Part shown: positions 1-7,253 of the stretch, one piece after another
Layout of the letters: every line of letters starts with the position of its first letter
Numbering within the stretch: position 1 is the stretch's first letter
From: Dictyocoela muelleri
Taxonomy: Eukaryota > Microsporidia
DNA length: 11,321 nt
Direction: 5' to 3'
NCBI GenBank assembly: GCA_016256075.1
Contig: SDVU01000696.1
Span: 1-11,321 of the forward strand
The notes under the pieces: generated by a model
Databases searched by the model: none
Told to the model about the DNA's origin: nothing
What the model saw: only the letters and a program-made list of their open reading frames with translations
Program-made: the position numbers and the translations under genes

Positions 1-749
1 ACAAAAAGCTATGAACATAATTATAAAGAATAATTATTATATCCCTAAAGCGAAAGAAATAGTAAAACAAGTCATCATCTCATGTTTATCTTGCCAAAGA
101 TTAAAACGACATAAAAAAACAAAGGTGAGGAATGATATGCATATATTGCCTGAAAACCATAATGAACTTGTATCTTCTGACATATTGGGCCCATTAAAGC
201 GTGAACATTTTAAATCTAACCACTCTGAGCGGTACTTATACATAGTAACTTTCACCGATATATATAGTAAATGGACTGAAATCAAAATAATATGGAATAT
301 TACTTCAAATGAAATTATAAAGGCATTTAAAGAAATATGGATAAAAAAGTTCGGACCGCCCAAAAAGTTTTTGTCTGATCAAGGTAGGTAGTATATTTCA
401 AGCAACTTTAAAAACTTATTGAAAGCACAGGGAATAAAACACGTTTTAACTAGTCCATATAATCCAGCCGGAAACTCTATTTCTGAGAGAAAAAATTTGG
501 TTATTCTCCAAGTTTGTCGATTCAGTAGAAGTAAGTCAATCAATAAATTGGCCGATAAAATTTTTATAAGATTAAAAACAATTCCCAACACAAAATTTAA
601 ATTATCCCCATATGAAATTCTCTTTAAAGAGACGTTATTTGGAAACGAAAAATTAATTGATAAAAAATTGTTAAAGTATGAGGAATATATAAAGGAATTA
701 AAAATTAAAAATCAAGAAATGAATAAAAGTAAATACACGACTCGTTAAA
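1..749 (+). mobile_element. Ty3/gypsy LTR retrotransposon fossil, integrase end
   Basis: This is the 3' part of a pol region from a Ty3/gypsy-type element; the rest lies beyond the left window edge. The sequence shows the end of the integrase zinc-binding domain (a CLSCQ knuckle near 85-100), then the catalytic core with YLYIVTFTDIYSKW near 234-275, FGPPKKFLSDQG near 350-385 and the SPYNPAGNS motif near 450-478. A basic, lysine-rich stretch runs to about 745. The family inserts cDNA into host DNA. The copy is dead, with a few breaks and no recognisable C-terminal module or LTR. Its core differs clearly from that of the copy at 5937-10722, so it is a different lineage. The Pol III unit at 755-1231 begins just downstream. 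Confidence 0.85.
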
Positions 750-754
750 TTCAT

Positions 755-761
755 AAAAAAA
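755..761 (-). terminator. Pol III T7 terminator or 3' end of the retroposon
   Basis: Seven A on the plus strand read as T7 on the minus strand. This is the first run of four or more T met by a minus-strand transcript starting at the tRNA-like head. It sits at the edge of the TTCAT direct repeat. Confidence 0.5.
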
Positions 762-1156
762 TGACTTAGTATATATATATTACATGCTGACAACATCCAT
801 AGTTGCCAATCCGGAGAGTTGTCTCTAACCATAGTCTTTAGACCTCTGGTTCCTGGTGTTGTATTAATACGTCACTTCCTAAGCTACTTAGAAGCCCAGC
901 TGTATACGCGTTTTTTGTTTTCTCAATGACTCAGCAGGAAACAGGTAATTAGTAGCCTTTTCATGAATTTTAATTTTTCACTACTTTTTGCCGAGATGTG
1001 TCGCCGCACTCATCCCCACACCTGGGAGAGTCCCTTCTGCCACATTGTCATATTAGACCAAGTCTAGTCAGCTATACCTCACTGGAACAACTGTATATTA
1101 TACTATAATTATATAGTTATGACCGCTTAGGGTCATTCCCTCATTATTTATTAAAG

Positions 1157-1231
1157 AGTGACGTCAGCGGGATTCGAACCACGATACTTAAATTTTACAT
1201 TAAAGAGTGTTAACCACTGAGCTATCCGGCG
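1157..1231 (-). other. tRNA-like head that does not fold as a tRNA
   Basis: With T8 at 1224 and G52 at 1180, the standard numbering puts GTA at the anticodon position (1198-1196), preceded by the usual U33 and followed by A37. The boxes are intact, but the stems are not. The acceptor, D, anticodon and T stems each have mostly non-complementary pairs: the anticodon stem has none, and only G10-C25 pairs in the D stem. It is therefore not a working tRNA-Tyr. It is better read as the promoter head of the 755-1231 unit. An 11-mer, ATTAAAGAGTG, occurs at 1150-1160 and again at 1199-1209 inside the head. Confidence 0.6.
1170..1224 (-). promoter_or_regulatory. Type 2 Pol III internal promoter, A and B boxes
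   Basis: The A box TAGCTCAGTGG reads on the minus strand at 1224-1214 and the B box GGTTCGAATCC at 1180-1170. Box starts are 44 bases apart, as in an intron-less tRNA gene. Both fit the general eukaryotic consensus without mismatch. They would bind TFIIIC and start transcription near 1231-1240, going left. Confidence 0.75.
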
Positions 1232-1242
1232 TTCATTTTATA

Positions 1243-1458
1243 GAAACTGATAATAAAATATATATTTATACCTTGTTTTACTATTTTTCCTTAGTATTTT
1301 TTATTATATCTATAAATAAAAAATATATAAGATATCGAAAATTTTCCGAATAGAAGCTTTCGATAGCTTATGTATTTTCTATTTACAGATATATTAAAAA
1401 ATACTAAGGAAAAATAGTAAAACAAGGTATACATATATATATTAAAATTATCAGTTTC
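1243..1458. mobile_element. Hairpin MITE with TA target site (Tc1/mariner-like)
   Basis: The element is almost wholly an inverted repeat. The left arm 1243-1340 and the right arm 1358-1458 match, reversed, at roughly nine bases in ten by eye. They include a long perfect block containing CCTTGTTTTACTATTTTTCC. The loop is only about 17 bases (1341-1357). The ends read GAAACTGATAAT and ATTATCAGTTTC, with TA on both sides (1241-1242 and 1459-1460). It codes for nothing. The TA target suggests mobilisation by a Tc1/mariner-type transposase, but no such gene was seen in the window, so the superfamily is inferred. Confidence 0.85.
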
Positions 1459-1460
1459 TA

Positions 1461-1609
1461 AATCAAGAACTTCATTATCGAAAAATTTTGTATTTTTTTA
1501 AATTATTTTTATTTTACATTTTTAGTTTTTTTTTTAAAAACTCTTATGTCTAACATAAATAATAAAAATTATATCACCTTAGTTGATTTGGCATGAAAAC
1601 ATTTACGAA
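1461..1609. other. AT-rich spacer, nothing recognised
   Basis: The stretch is rich in long T and A runs. It may hold the 5' end of the Merlin element or the continuation of the gypsy fossil past the MITE. I see no motif that decides. Confidence 0.3.
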
Positions 1610-2490
1610 ATGATGTATTAAGCAAACGACTGTTATTCTGATTTTGGGTTTTTTGTTTCACCTAAAAAATTCTTTAATTGTCAAAGAAGCGTGTATATGT
1701 CAGGTTGGATTAAAGTGAATTAATAATTTGCAAAAGCCCTGTTATGCAAAAATATTTCAAAGAACAAGATCGGTTTTACATAAAAGTAAATTTCCCAAAG
1801 AACCTTTCTGCTATTTTTGCATTGTTACTTTTTTGATAATTATTCTGTAAAGACACAGTAAACAATTATTGATATCTATAGGAAGACAGTGTTTTTATTT
1901 AATAACTAAATCGAAAAAATAATTTACAAAAAATATGTTTCAAAAATAAGAAAAATTGCTTGAGAAGGTAAAGTTTTAGATTGACGAAACTTTAAATGCA
2001 ATAAGAAAGTTTATAGAGGTATAAAGGCCGCACAAGATTGGGTGTTTGGAATTGTAGAAAGAAGAATGAAGACGTCATATTTAAGTTAAAAAAATAAAAC
2101 AAAAGGGAGTTTTGAAACAATTATTAAAAAAATATGCCGACGAATATTTAATTATAATGATCAATGAGCATAGAAGTTATTGAGGGTTGGGGTTTAAGGC
2201 TTTAAACATTATACAGTAAAGCATAAAGAAAACATCGTGGACCCCAAGGATAAAATATTCACACCCAAACCATTGAGTCATTGTTGAATATATTCAAGAA
2301 AAAAAAACATTCTGAGTTCGAAATAGCTTGGGAGCCAATTAGTATATACTGCAAAATATTTTTATATTTCCGTTTTTTCGCGTTTCACCGCCAGAAAATA
2401 AATTTTTCTAAAAAAATTACTTCAAAAAAAATATTTAAATATGTGGAAAAACTGAAGATAAAAAGAAAAATATCACTTTTTTCAAATTAA
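1610..2490 (+). pseudogene. Merlin (IS1595/ISXO2-like) transposase, broken
   Basis: This is a remnant of a DDE transposase of the Merlin superfamily, which moves DNA elements by cut and paste. Motifs run in order: IDET (1980-1991, first catalytic D), QDWVFGIVERRMK (2033-2071), INEHRSY (2160-2180, where the family has TDEH, so the second catalytic D is N), HYTVKHKENIVDPKD (2207-2251), and HTQTIESLLNIFKKKKH (2260-2310, with the final E). The parts lie in different frames, with at least three frame changes and stops near 2087 and 1977, so it is dead. A weaker N-terminal zinc-binding stretch may lie at about 1610-1880 (CKNISKNKIGFT near 1746-1781). After about 2350 the open frame no longer resembles the family. 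Terminal inverted repeats were not located. Confidence 0.8.
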
Positions 2491-2659
2491 AAATTTTAAT
2501 TATAAATAAATTTAATTAATTGGTTTTTAGTTTGATTAACGAACCAATATGTTTTAAAAAATTCATACACATAAATAAATTATATTTACCAATAATTATT
2601 GTTAATGGGTCAAGAAGCACTCAATTTTCTACATGAGTTGTTTTATGAGGTTCACGTGA
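2491..2659. other. AT-rich spacer between the Merlin and MULE remnants
   Basis: The two remnants face each other tail to tail here. No coding motif, terminal repeat or structure stands out. Confidence 0.3.
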
Positions 2660-3327
2660 TAATTTTACTATTTGAAACACGATTTTTTTCGTTCTTTTAT
2701 TAATTCTTCAATTAAAATGTTTATACTTTGATGTTAAATTTTTAAATTAGAATCCAATGTTCGATGCCTACTTTCGATTTCGTTTTGTGTGTTGAAGGCG
2801 TTGATTTGATCTTTTCAAAAGATGACCAAAATGAAAAGCTGAAAACCGTCTTTTTCATGAGAACTATTACAATTGGTTTTTTTGAAGCAACGCCAAACTT
2901 TTAAAATTATATAATAATAATCCGTTTTTCCAAGTAAATTTAAATTTTTTTATATTTTCATTTATAGAATCAGGTGGTAAATAGTAAAATGCCATGATAA
3001 TTTTTACAATCAATCTAAATTCAGGGTTTTCTTTATATAATTTTCTAAGCATATAAATGTTAAAAAATTATATATATTTTGACAAAAATGAAAATGACAA
3101 CCATTAATTCTAGTTTTCGTAAAAATTTTTGTAAATGCAATAAACGAAGCTTGTTCAAAATCGATTACTATTTGTTCATTTTCAAAGAAAATTTATTCTT
3201 TAAAAACAAAAATCTCTCTTCATAAGCTTTTAATGTCTTTTTTTACATATAAAAAATAGTGGCAATGATTTTCCATTAAATATTTTTAAATTATTTATTT
3301 TGATGAAAATTACATAGACAAGACCCA

Positions 3328-3358
3328 AATGTCCCAATTATATTATAATTGACATTTA
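3328..3358. repeat. Short imperfect palindrome inside the MULE remnant
   Basis: AAATGTCCCAATTAT (3328-3342) pairs with ATAATTGACATTT (3346-3358), apart from two unpaired bases. It overlaps the GTFGS block of the dead MULE, so it is probably incidental. Confidence 0.5.
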
Positions 3359-3375
3359 GATAAATAGAAAGTGTT

Positions 3376-3804
3376 GGCGCTACTACACTCCAGTCGCCCA
3401 GAAGTATAAATAAGGGCTAAGTTTATTTTATTATTGTAAAAAACCCCATTTGAGCGACTACATTGTAGGAAAGCTAAATTTTTTAAATAAATTAAAATAA
3501 TTAAAAAAAAGAATTTAATTTTTATCGATTAAAGCTATGGGTTATAAAGTTTTTTTTAAAAAAATATTCAAAACATATTGACAAAATAGCAACTATAAAT
3601 TATTTTGAATAATATTCAAATAAAACATAAAGCTTTAAATTAAATTTAATAAACATCTAATTTTCTTAAATCTCGATTAGATATGTCATTTATGATTAAT
3701 TCGAAATTTATACATATCTAAAATGTAGTCGCACAACTCGGTTTTTAACAATTAAAAAAAATAGCATTTTTTTAACTTAGGGGCGACCGGAGTGTAGTAC
3801 CGCC
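3376..3804. mobile_element. 429-bp non-autonomous DNA element, Merlin-like by its ends
   Basis: Long inverted ends: the left end (3376-3464) starts GGCGCTACTACACTCC and the right end (3722-3804) ends GGAGTGTAGTACCGCC. The outer 24 bases differ at three positions, and the arms match again at GCGACTACATT (3454-3464) against AATGTAGTCGC (3722-3732). The middle is AT-rich and non-coding. Flanking octamers AAAGTGTT (3368-3375) and AAAATGTT (3805-3812) differ at one base, which suggests an 8-bp target duplication. A GG start with an 8-bp duplication fits Merlin, whose transposase remnants lie nearby; the family assignment is inferred. The element interrupts the MULE remnant between FYLSDFERN and GTFGS. 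Confidence 0.75.
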
Positions 3805-4185
3805 AAAATGTTTGCATTTGTGTTAAAAAATTATCTTATTTTTAGAATTTCTCTCGAAATCAGATAAATAAAACATTTATTCTTTAATTGTCTTTTTTTT
3901 TGACTCCGAAATATCCGAGATTTCTGGATTAACAATTATATTCCCACTAATTCATGTTCTGTTAACACTTTTAATTAAACCTGAGTATTTGTTTATGAAA
4001 TAATACTTTCACTATTCATGCGTTTAATAACAGCATCAGAAATATTTCTTGATGATTTGTTTGTTATATTTATGTTTTCTTTTGTTTGTTTATAAATTTT
4101 ATTTTCACCATAGTTTCGAAGATGGATATGGAATTTATTTTCAATTATCATGCAATAAATGGTAGTTTTTAGGGATCCTCTACAG

Positions 4186-4368
4186 CAGTATTTCTAAAAG
4201 TGGCCCGTACGGACCCCAGGGGGTCCGTGGAAGGAATCAAGGTTGGTCTATAAAAGATGTTTATAGAAATGGGGATAATTTATAAGTTTTTGGGGTCATA
4301 TGAAATTCTTAGGAGCCTACGACGACAAGTATATGTTATGTATTGTTGTACAGTTCTATTTATTAATT
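4186..4368 (+). mobile_element. hAT-like terminus, copy 1
   Basis: It begins CAGTATTTCTAAAAGTGG, close to the CAG(T/C)GTTTCTCAAA start common in animal hAT elements. A perfect 9-bp hairpin with a 2-base loop follows at 4209-4228 (ACGGACCCC and GGGGTCCGT), as many hAT non-autonomous elements have near the end. GGGGTCAT and TTAGGAGCC near 4294-4316 resemble the tail of copy 2. No transposase is present and the 3' limit is uncertain. The start coincides with the point where the MULE signal stops. Confidence 0.5.
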
Positions 4369-4480
4369 CAGCGTTTCTCAAAGTGGTCAACACGGAATTA
4401 GGAGTTTATCAGAATCTTAATGGGCCATAGAATATTTTTGGGGCATAGGGGTCTCTAAACACCTGTTTAGGAACCCGAGC
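4369..4480 (+). mobile_element. hAT-like terminus, copy 2
   Basis: CAGCGTTTCTCAAAGTGG (4369-4386) matches the start of copy 1 at 15 of 18 positions, in the same direction, 183 bases further on. The right side GTTTAGGAACCCGAG (4465-4479) resembles a reversed hAT end of the TTTGGGAACCACTG type, only loosely. An 8-bp duplication was not found. This could be a very short hAT MITE or part of one larger, internally duplicated element. Confidence 0.45.
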
Positions 4481-5425
4481 ATTTTTTTAATTTAAGCTTA
4501 CGCTCTTAGGTTTCAGTAATTTTACTGATAAAATACTAATACAAAATTATTAGTTTGCCATCAAAAATTTATTTTCGTGTATTTATTAAATGCTATGATA
4601 TTTTCATAGCAGTTTTTATTCTAAAAGAACATGGTAATTTCCCAGTTTCAGTAATTTCACATTTATATTAAATTATTTCACCTTTGTTTGCTATGCTTCA
4701 ATAAAAAATTTATAGGACTGTAAAATAAGAGCAACCTGCAAAATTAGAAAAAAAACATAAATTTGTTTACACAATATGTCAAACTAGAAATTAAAAATTG
4801 GGTACTAATTCGGGTTAGTAACCTCATATTTTTATAAAATGATCTTCCGTAAGAGGAAATCTTATGATTGTTTTTAAATAAACGTAAATTCGAGTTTACT
4901 ATAGGCCCTCATATTTTTTCAGCTATATTTTAAAGTTTTATAAAATTTCATATATGATCGAAAAAAAAATTGATTATTATACTGAATATAAATAGTGATT
5001 TTATTTATTTCCTATAATAATCATGTAATTACCTCTTAATTATGTTGAATTTCTGAAAATTAAGGGTTACGTACACGGTGAGAATCTAAAAAAACTATAA
5101 TAATCTTATTTGGATTTTTAATCTATCATTAGTTAATTTTATTTATTTAATAATAAATTAATATTTTTTAAGATAGATGGCCCCAGAAAAATTAGAACAT
5201 TAAAATGCGGTCTACGCATAAAAAATTTCATGGAACCTTGCTATACGGCGTCTACTTCTACATCTCCAAAATATAAAATTTTCGTTATTACGACAAATTT
5301 AATGTTATCTTTTTTATGTAAAATAATTTCTCACCCCTTTTGATGTAATTATTGTTGGTGGTTTTTTTTTTAGCGAAAGGGTATTAAAAAATTCATTTTT
5401 TGAAAGCGAAACGCGAATCAGCCTA
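4481..5425. other. AT-rich region without recognisable gene
   Basis: I see no family motif in any frame. Two small hairpins occur: TGCTATGA-TATTT-TCATAGCA (4591-4611, perfect 8-bp stem) and GGGTACTAA with TTAGTAACC (4800-4808 and 4815-4823, eight of nine pairs). A slightly GC-richer stretch with ATGCG-GTCTA-CGCAT (5204-5218) and CTATACGGCGTC (near 5242-5253) is unexplained and could be an element end. Confidence 0.3.
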
Positions 5426-5560
5426 TTCAAGAAAAAAATTCCGAGTTAGGAATAGCTTAGAATAAAATTAGTATATACTGCGAAATATTCTAAAGAAAAT
5501 AATATTACATTTGAAGAGTTTATTGGTGAGGAGAATTTAATAATTTTGATAAAAAAAATT
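5426..5560 (+). pseudogene. Second scrap of Merlin transposase C-terminal region
   Basis: Bases 5426-5489 align by eye with 2293-2360, inside the Merlin remnant. Both start TTCAAGAAAAAAA, share GAATAGCTT or AAATAGCTT, and end with TTAGTATATACTGC. About three quarters of the positions agree. Downstream, the frame reading AKYSKENNITFEEFIGEEN (about 5479-5537) may be the true end of the transposase, absent from the first copy. The upstream catalytic motifs are not visible, so this is a fragment. Confidence 0.5.
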
Positions 5561-5936
5561 ATGTTTTCGTTTAAAATGTATTTTTTTATTTTTTTAGACA
5601 AAAAATGTGCATTTTGGTACTATTACCATAAATTTCCTAAAGACAGAAATAAATCTGTTTTTTAAAAAACGCAAACGCAACTTATATGTGCCTGAAGATC
5701 TCGTTTCTTAATTTTTATAGTCCCGTATTTTATCAAGACAAAAAATAGGTTCCTATGAGACCAATTCTTACAATTATCGATTCATTTTATGCTCATTCTA
5801 AATTTGATAAAAGAGGTAAAAAAATAAATATTTTTATTTCATTTAATTATAAAAGTATGGCCCAATACTACAAATAGGGAACGCGTAATGTTAATAGATC
5901 ATTTTAAAAACTCTATGGGGATAAATCAATTGAATG
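5561..5936. other. AT-rich flank of the LTR element, nothing recognised
   Basis: No coding motif or clear repeat was found. The last bases before the LTR (GAATG) do not match those after the other LTR (GCTTG) well enough to call a target duplication. Confidence 0.3.
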
Positions 5937-6175
5937 TGTGGTATCCCTTAGCACTACCACCTATAAGTCAAAAGATCATAAGGATCGTAGATCACGAAAG
6001 GAAATTAAGTTTTGACAGGTTGCATGCTGTTGAAGGGTGTTTGAAATTCGATAAAAAAACATAAATACAAGGAAAATTTTAAGGCATGCGCAAAGGGAGA
6101 AGGAGGAAGAGGTTTAGGAACAATACAATAAAAGAGTCTAATAATCGTTTATTATTAATTATCTATTATATAACA
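5937..6175 (+). repeat. 5' LTR, 239 bp
   Basis: It starts TGTGGTATC and ends TATAACA, so TG...CA ends are kept. It has the same length as the copy at 10484-10722 and shares long blocks such as GGGAGAAGGAGGAAGAG. Part of it has an open frame with VDHE and KFDKK, also seen in the other LTR. Confidence 0.9.
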
Positions 6176-7007
6176 GTCTATTTGATACACACCTCATTTT
6201 GAGCTCAAATAGGTACCTTGAAACATTGAAGTCGGAAATTATTGAAGAAGGCAGAGAGGAAAACACATGGCAAAAAATGATGAAAGATATAATGTTAAAT
6301 TTTTAATTTCACAGTGAAAGATCCGGAATTAAAGTATTACATAGGTTAAACAATGTAAAGTCGATTGAAGAACATGATCTATGGACTGTAAGGCGTGTTT
6401 AAATGGAGTGTTTTTAATATGACAATGGTCCGAAGACATCAACATGAAGGTCCTTACTCAAATCGTTGATTTGAATATACAATTACGGATTGGCAACTCA
6501 TCAGAAAGTTCTGACATGATAAGAAAAATTATCTAACTTTATAACAACATGCGCTCTGCCTACGAAAATCAGGGAATAATTTCTTAGATAAAACAATAGG
6601 ATTTCATCACGATCCGTGCATACATATGTGAAATCGAAACCAATGCTCAAAATGTTATAATTCAACTTGATTAGAATAAAGTGATGATAAAAACAATAGC
6701 GTAAGATTTTTTTTCACCGGTATACACGAAAGGGTAAAATTTGAATATGTTATGAATAATAGCCGAACATCCAATTATTGTGTTCAGGTTTTTGAGGATA
6801 TAGATCAGCTATGTTTATAAAAAGTAAGACAGGCGATGATGAGAGCGAACATAAGACAAAAAGTAGATTACCCCGACAATAGTCGAAACAAATGCAAAAA
6901 CAAAAATACAAATCATAAAAAACTCAAAAAGAGCACAGGGATAATAAAAATACAAAACAAAATAAGTACTGCCATTTCCACAAGTCTGTGTCTCACTCAA
7001 ATTAAAA
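6176..7007 (+). pseudogene. Presumed gag region of the gypsy fossil
   Basis: The position between 5' LTR and protease implies gag. The translation is too decayed to show a capsid domain. A lysine- and asparagine-rich stretch near 6885-6950, with one Cys and His, may be what is left of the nucleocapsid end, but this is weak. Confidence 0.45.
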
Positions 7008-7253
7008 ATGTCGAGCACCAAAAATAAAGACCCCGACCATTCTAATGATCGCACCTATGCCTTACGAGAACCCAAAACTTTAGCGAAAATAATTGAAATG
7101 TCATTTCATATCAAATATAGTACATTTACATCAATGATTGTAACGGGATCCACAGAAAACATGATCCCTCAAAACATCATAGACACCGAAAAAATAGAGA
7201 AAAAAGCTTTGGGAAAAGAAAAAATCGTAGATGTGGCTGAGAATCTACTGTAA
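7008..7253 (+). pseudogene. Retroviral-type aspartic protease remnant
   Basis: The translated stretch contains MIVTGSTENMIP, the (D)TGS-type signature of an LTR-element aspartic protease, near 7135-7170. In intact relatives this enzyme cuts the Gag-Pol polyprotein as a dimer. It lies just upstream of the reverse transcriptase region. The copy is fossil. Confidence 0.6.

Larger units (their letters stand above)
755..1231 (-). mobile_element. Candidate tRNA-headed SINE or Pol III retroposon, structurally whole
   Basis: On the minus strand this 477-bp unit starts CGCCGGATAGCTCAG, which matches tRNA positions 1-15. It has a perfect A box (1214-1224) and B box (1170-1180) at exact intron-less tRNA spacing, then about 400 bases of GC-richer unrelated body, a (TA)n stretch near 770-782 and a T7 run (755-761). 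No TTTT occurs on the minus strand between head and T7, although A4 or longer runs are common there. The 5-mer TTCAT (plus strand) lies immediately outside each end, at 750-754 and 1232-1236. I read it as a Pol III-transcribed retroposon inserted in the gypsy fossil tail. Alternatives are a Pol III ncRNA gene or a tRNA pseudogene beside a solo LTR. The 5-bp flanks are short for a LINE-mobilised SINE. No LINE was seen here. Confidence 0.6.
750..1236. repeat. 5-bp direct repeats TTCAT flanking the Pol III unit
   Basis: TTCAT occurs at 750-754 and at 1232-1236. The inner edges coincide with the T7 run and with tRNA position 1. This is consistent with a target-site duplication, though five bases alone could match by chance. 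Confidence 0.5.
2660..4185 (-). pseudogene. MULE (Mutator-like) transposase with FLYWCH finger, broken and interrupted
   Basis: Read leftwards on the minus strand, the hallmarks of a MULE transposase appear in order. A C-C-HxH zinc finger of FLYWCH type comes first (CRGSLKTTIYC, then HIHL, about 4120-4185), in an open frame with a stop at 3993. Next come FYLSDFERNSKNKIIF (about 3836-3885), GTFGS (3318-3335, the DGTF block), NFHQN (3297-3311), KKTLKAYEERF (about 3212-3245), VIDFEQASF (3142-3168), NGCHFHFCQ (3079-3105), YKENPEFRLIVKIIMAFYYLPP (about 2970-3040), FWSSFEKI (2807-2830), and INILIEELIKERKK (about 2678-2722). Several frame changes and stops separate them. The 429-bp element at 3376-3804 lies inside. 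Right of 4185 the hAT-like sequence begins and the MULE signal ends, so the N-terminus is missing. Confidence 0.8.

Noticed and set aside
37-363. Minus-strand open frame of 108 codons
   Set aside because: It is the shadow of the clear plus-strand integrase region.
785-1150. Solo LTR starting TGCTGACAACATCC next to a tRNA gene
   Set aside because: The TG start is tempting and it lies after an integrase fossil, but no matching CA end or flanking duplication was found. The tRNA-headed unit explains the whole stretch with matching borders.
1157-1231. Functional tRNA-Tyr (GTA) gene
   Set aside because: The promoter boxes fit, but acceptor, D, anticodon and T stems do not pair, and no T run follows directly.
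1157-1231. Primer-binding site of an LTR element
   Set aside because: The match covers a whole tRNA-like gene, not just an 18-base 3' end, and no TGG follows an LTR end here.
2351-2490. The 69-codon plus-strand frame as a separate small gene
   Set aside because: Its start is the Merlin HTQTIES/KKKKH block; the remainder is low-complexity lysine- and phenylalanine-rich translation.
6815-7054. Minus-strand open frame with hydrophobic stretches
   Set aside because: It lies opposite the gag-protease junction of the gypsy fossil and shows no family motif.
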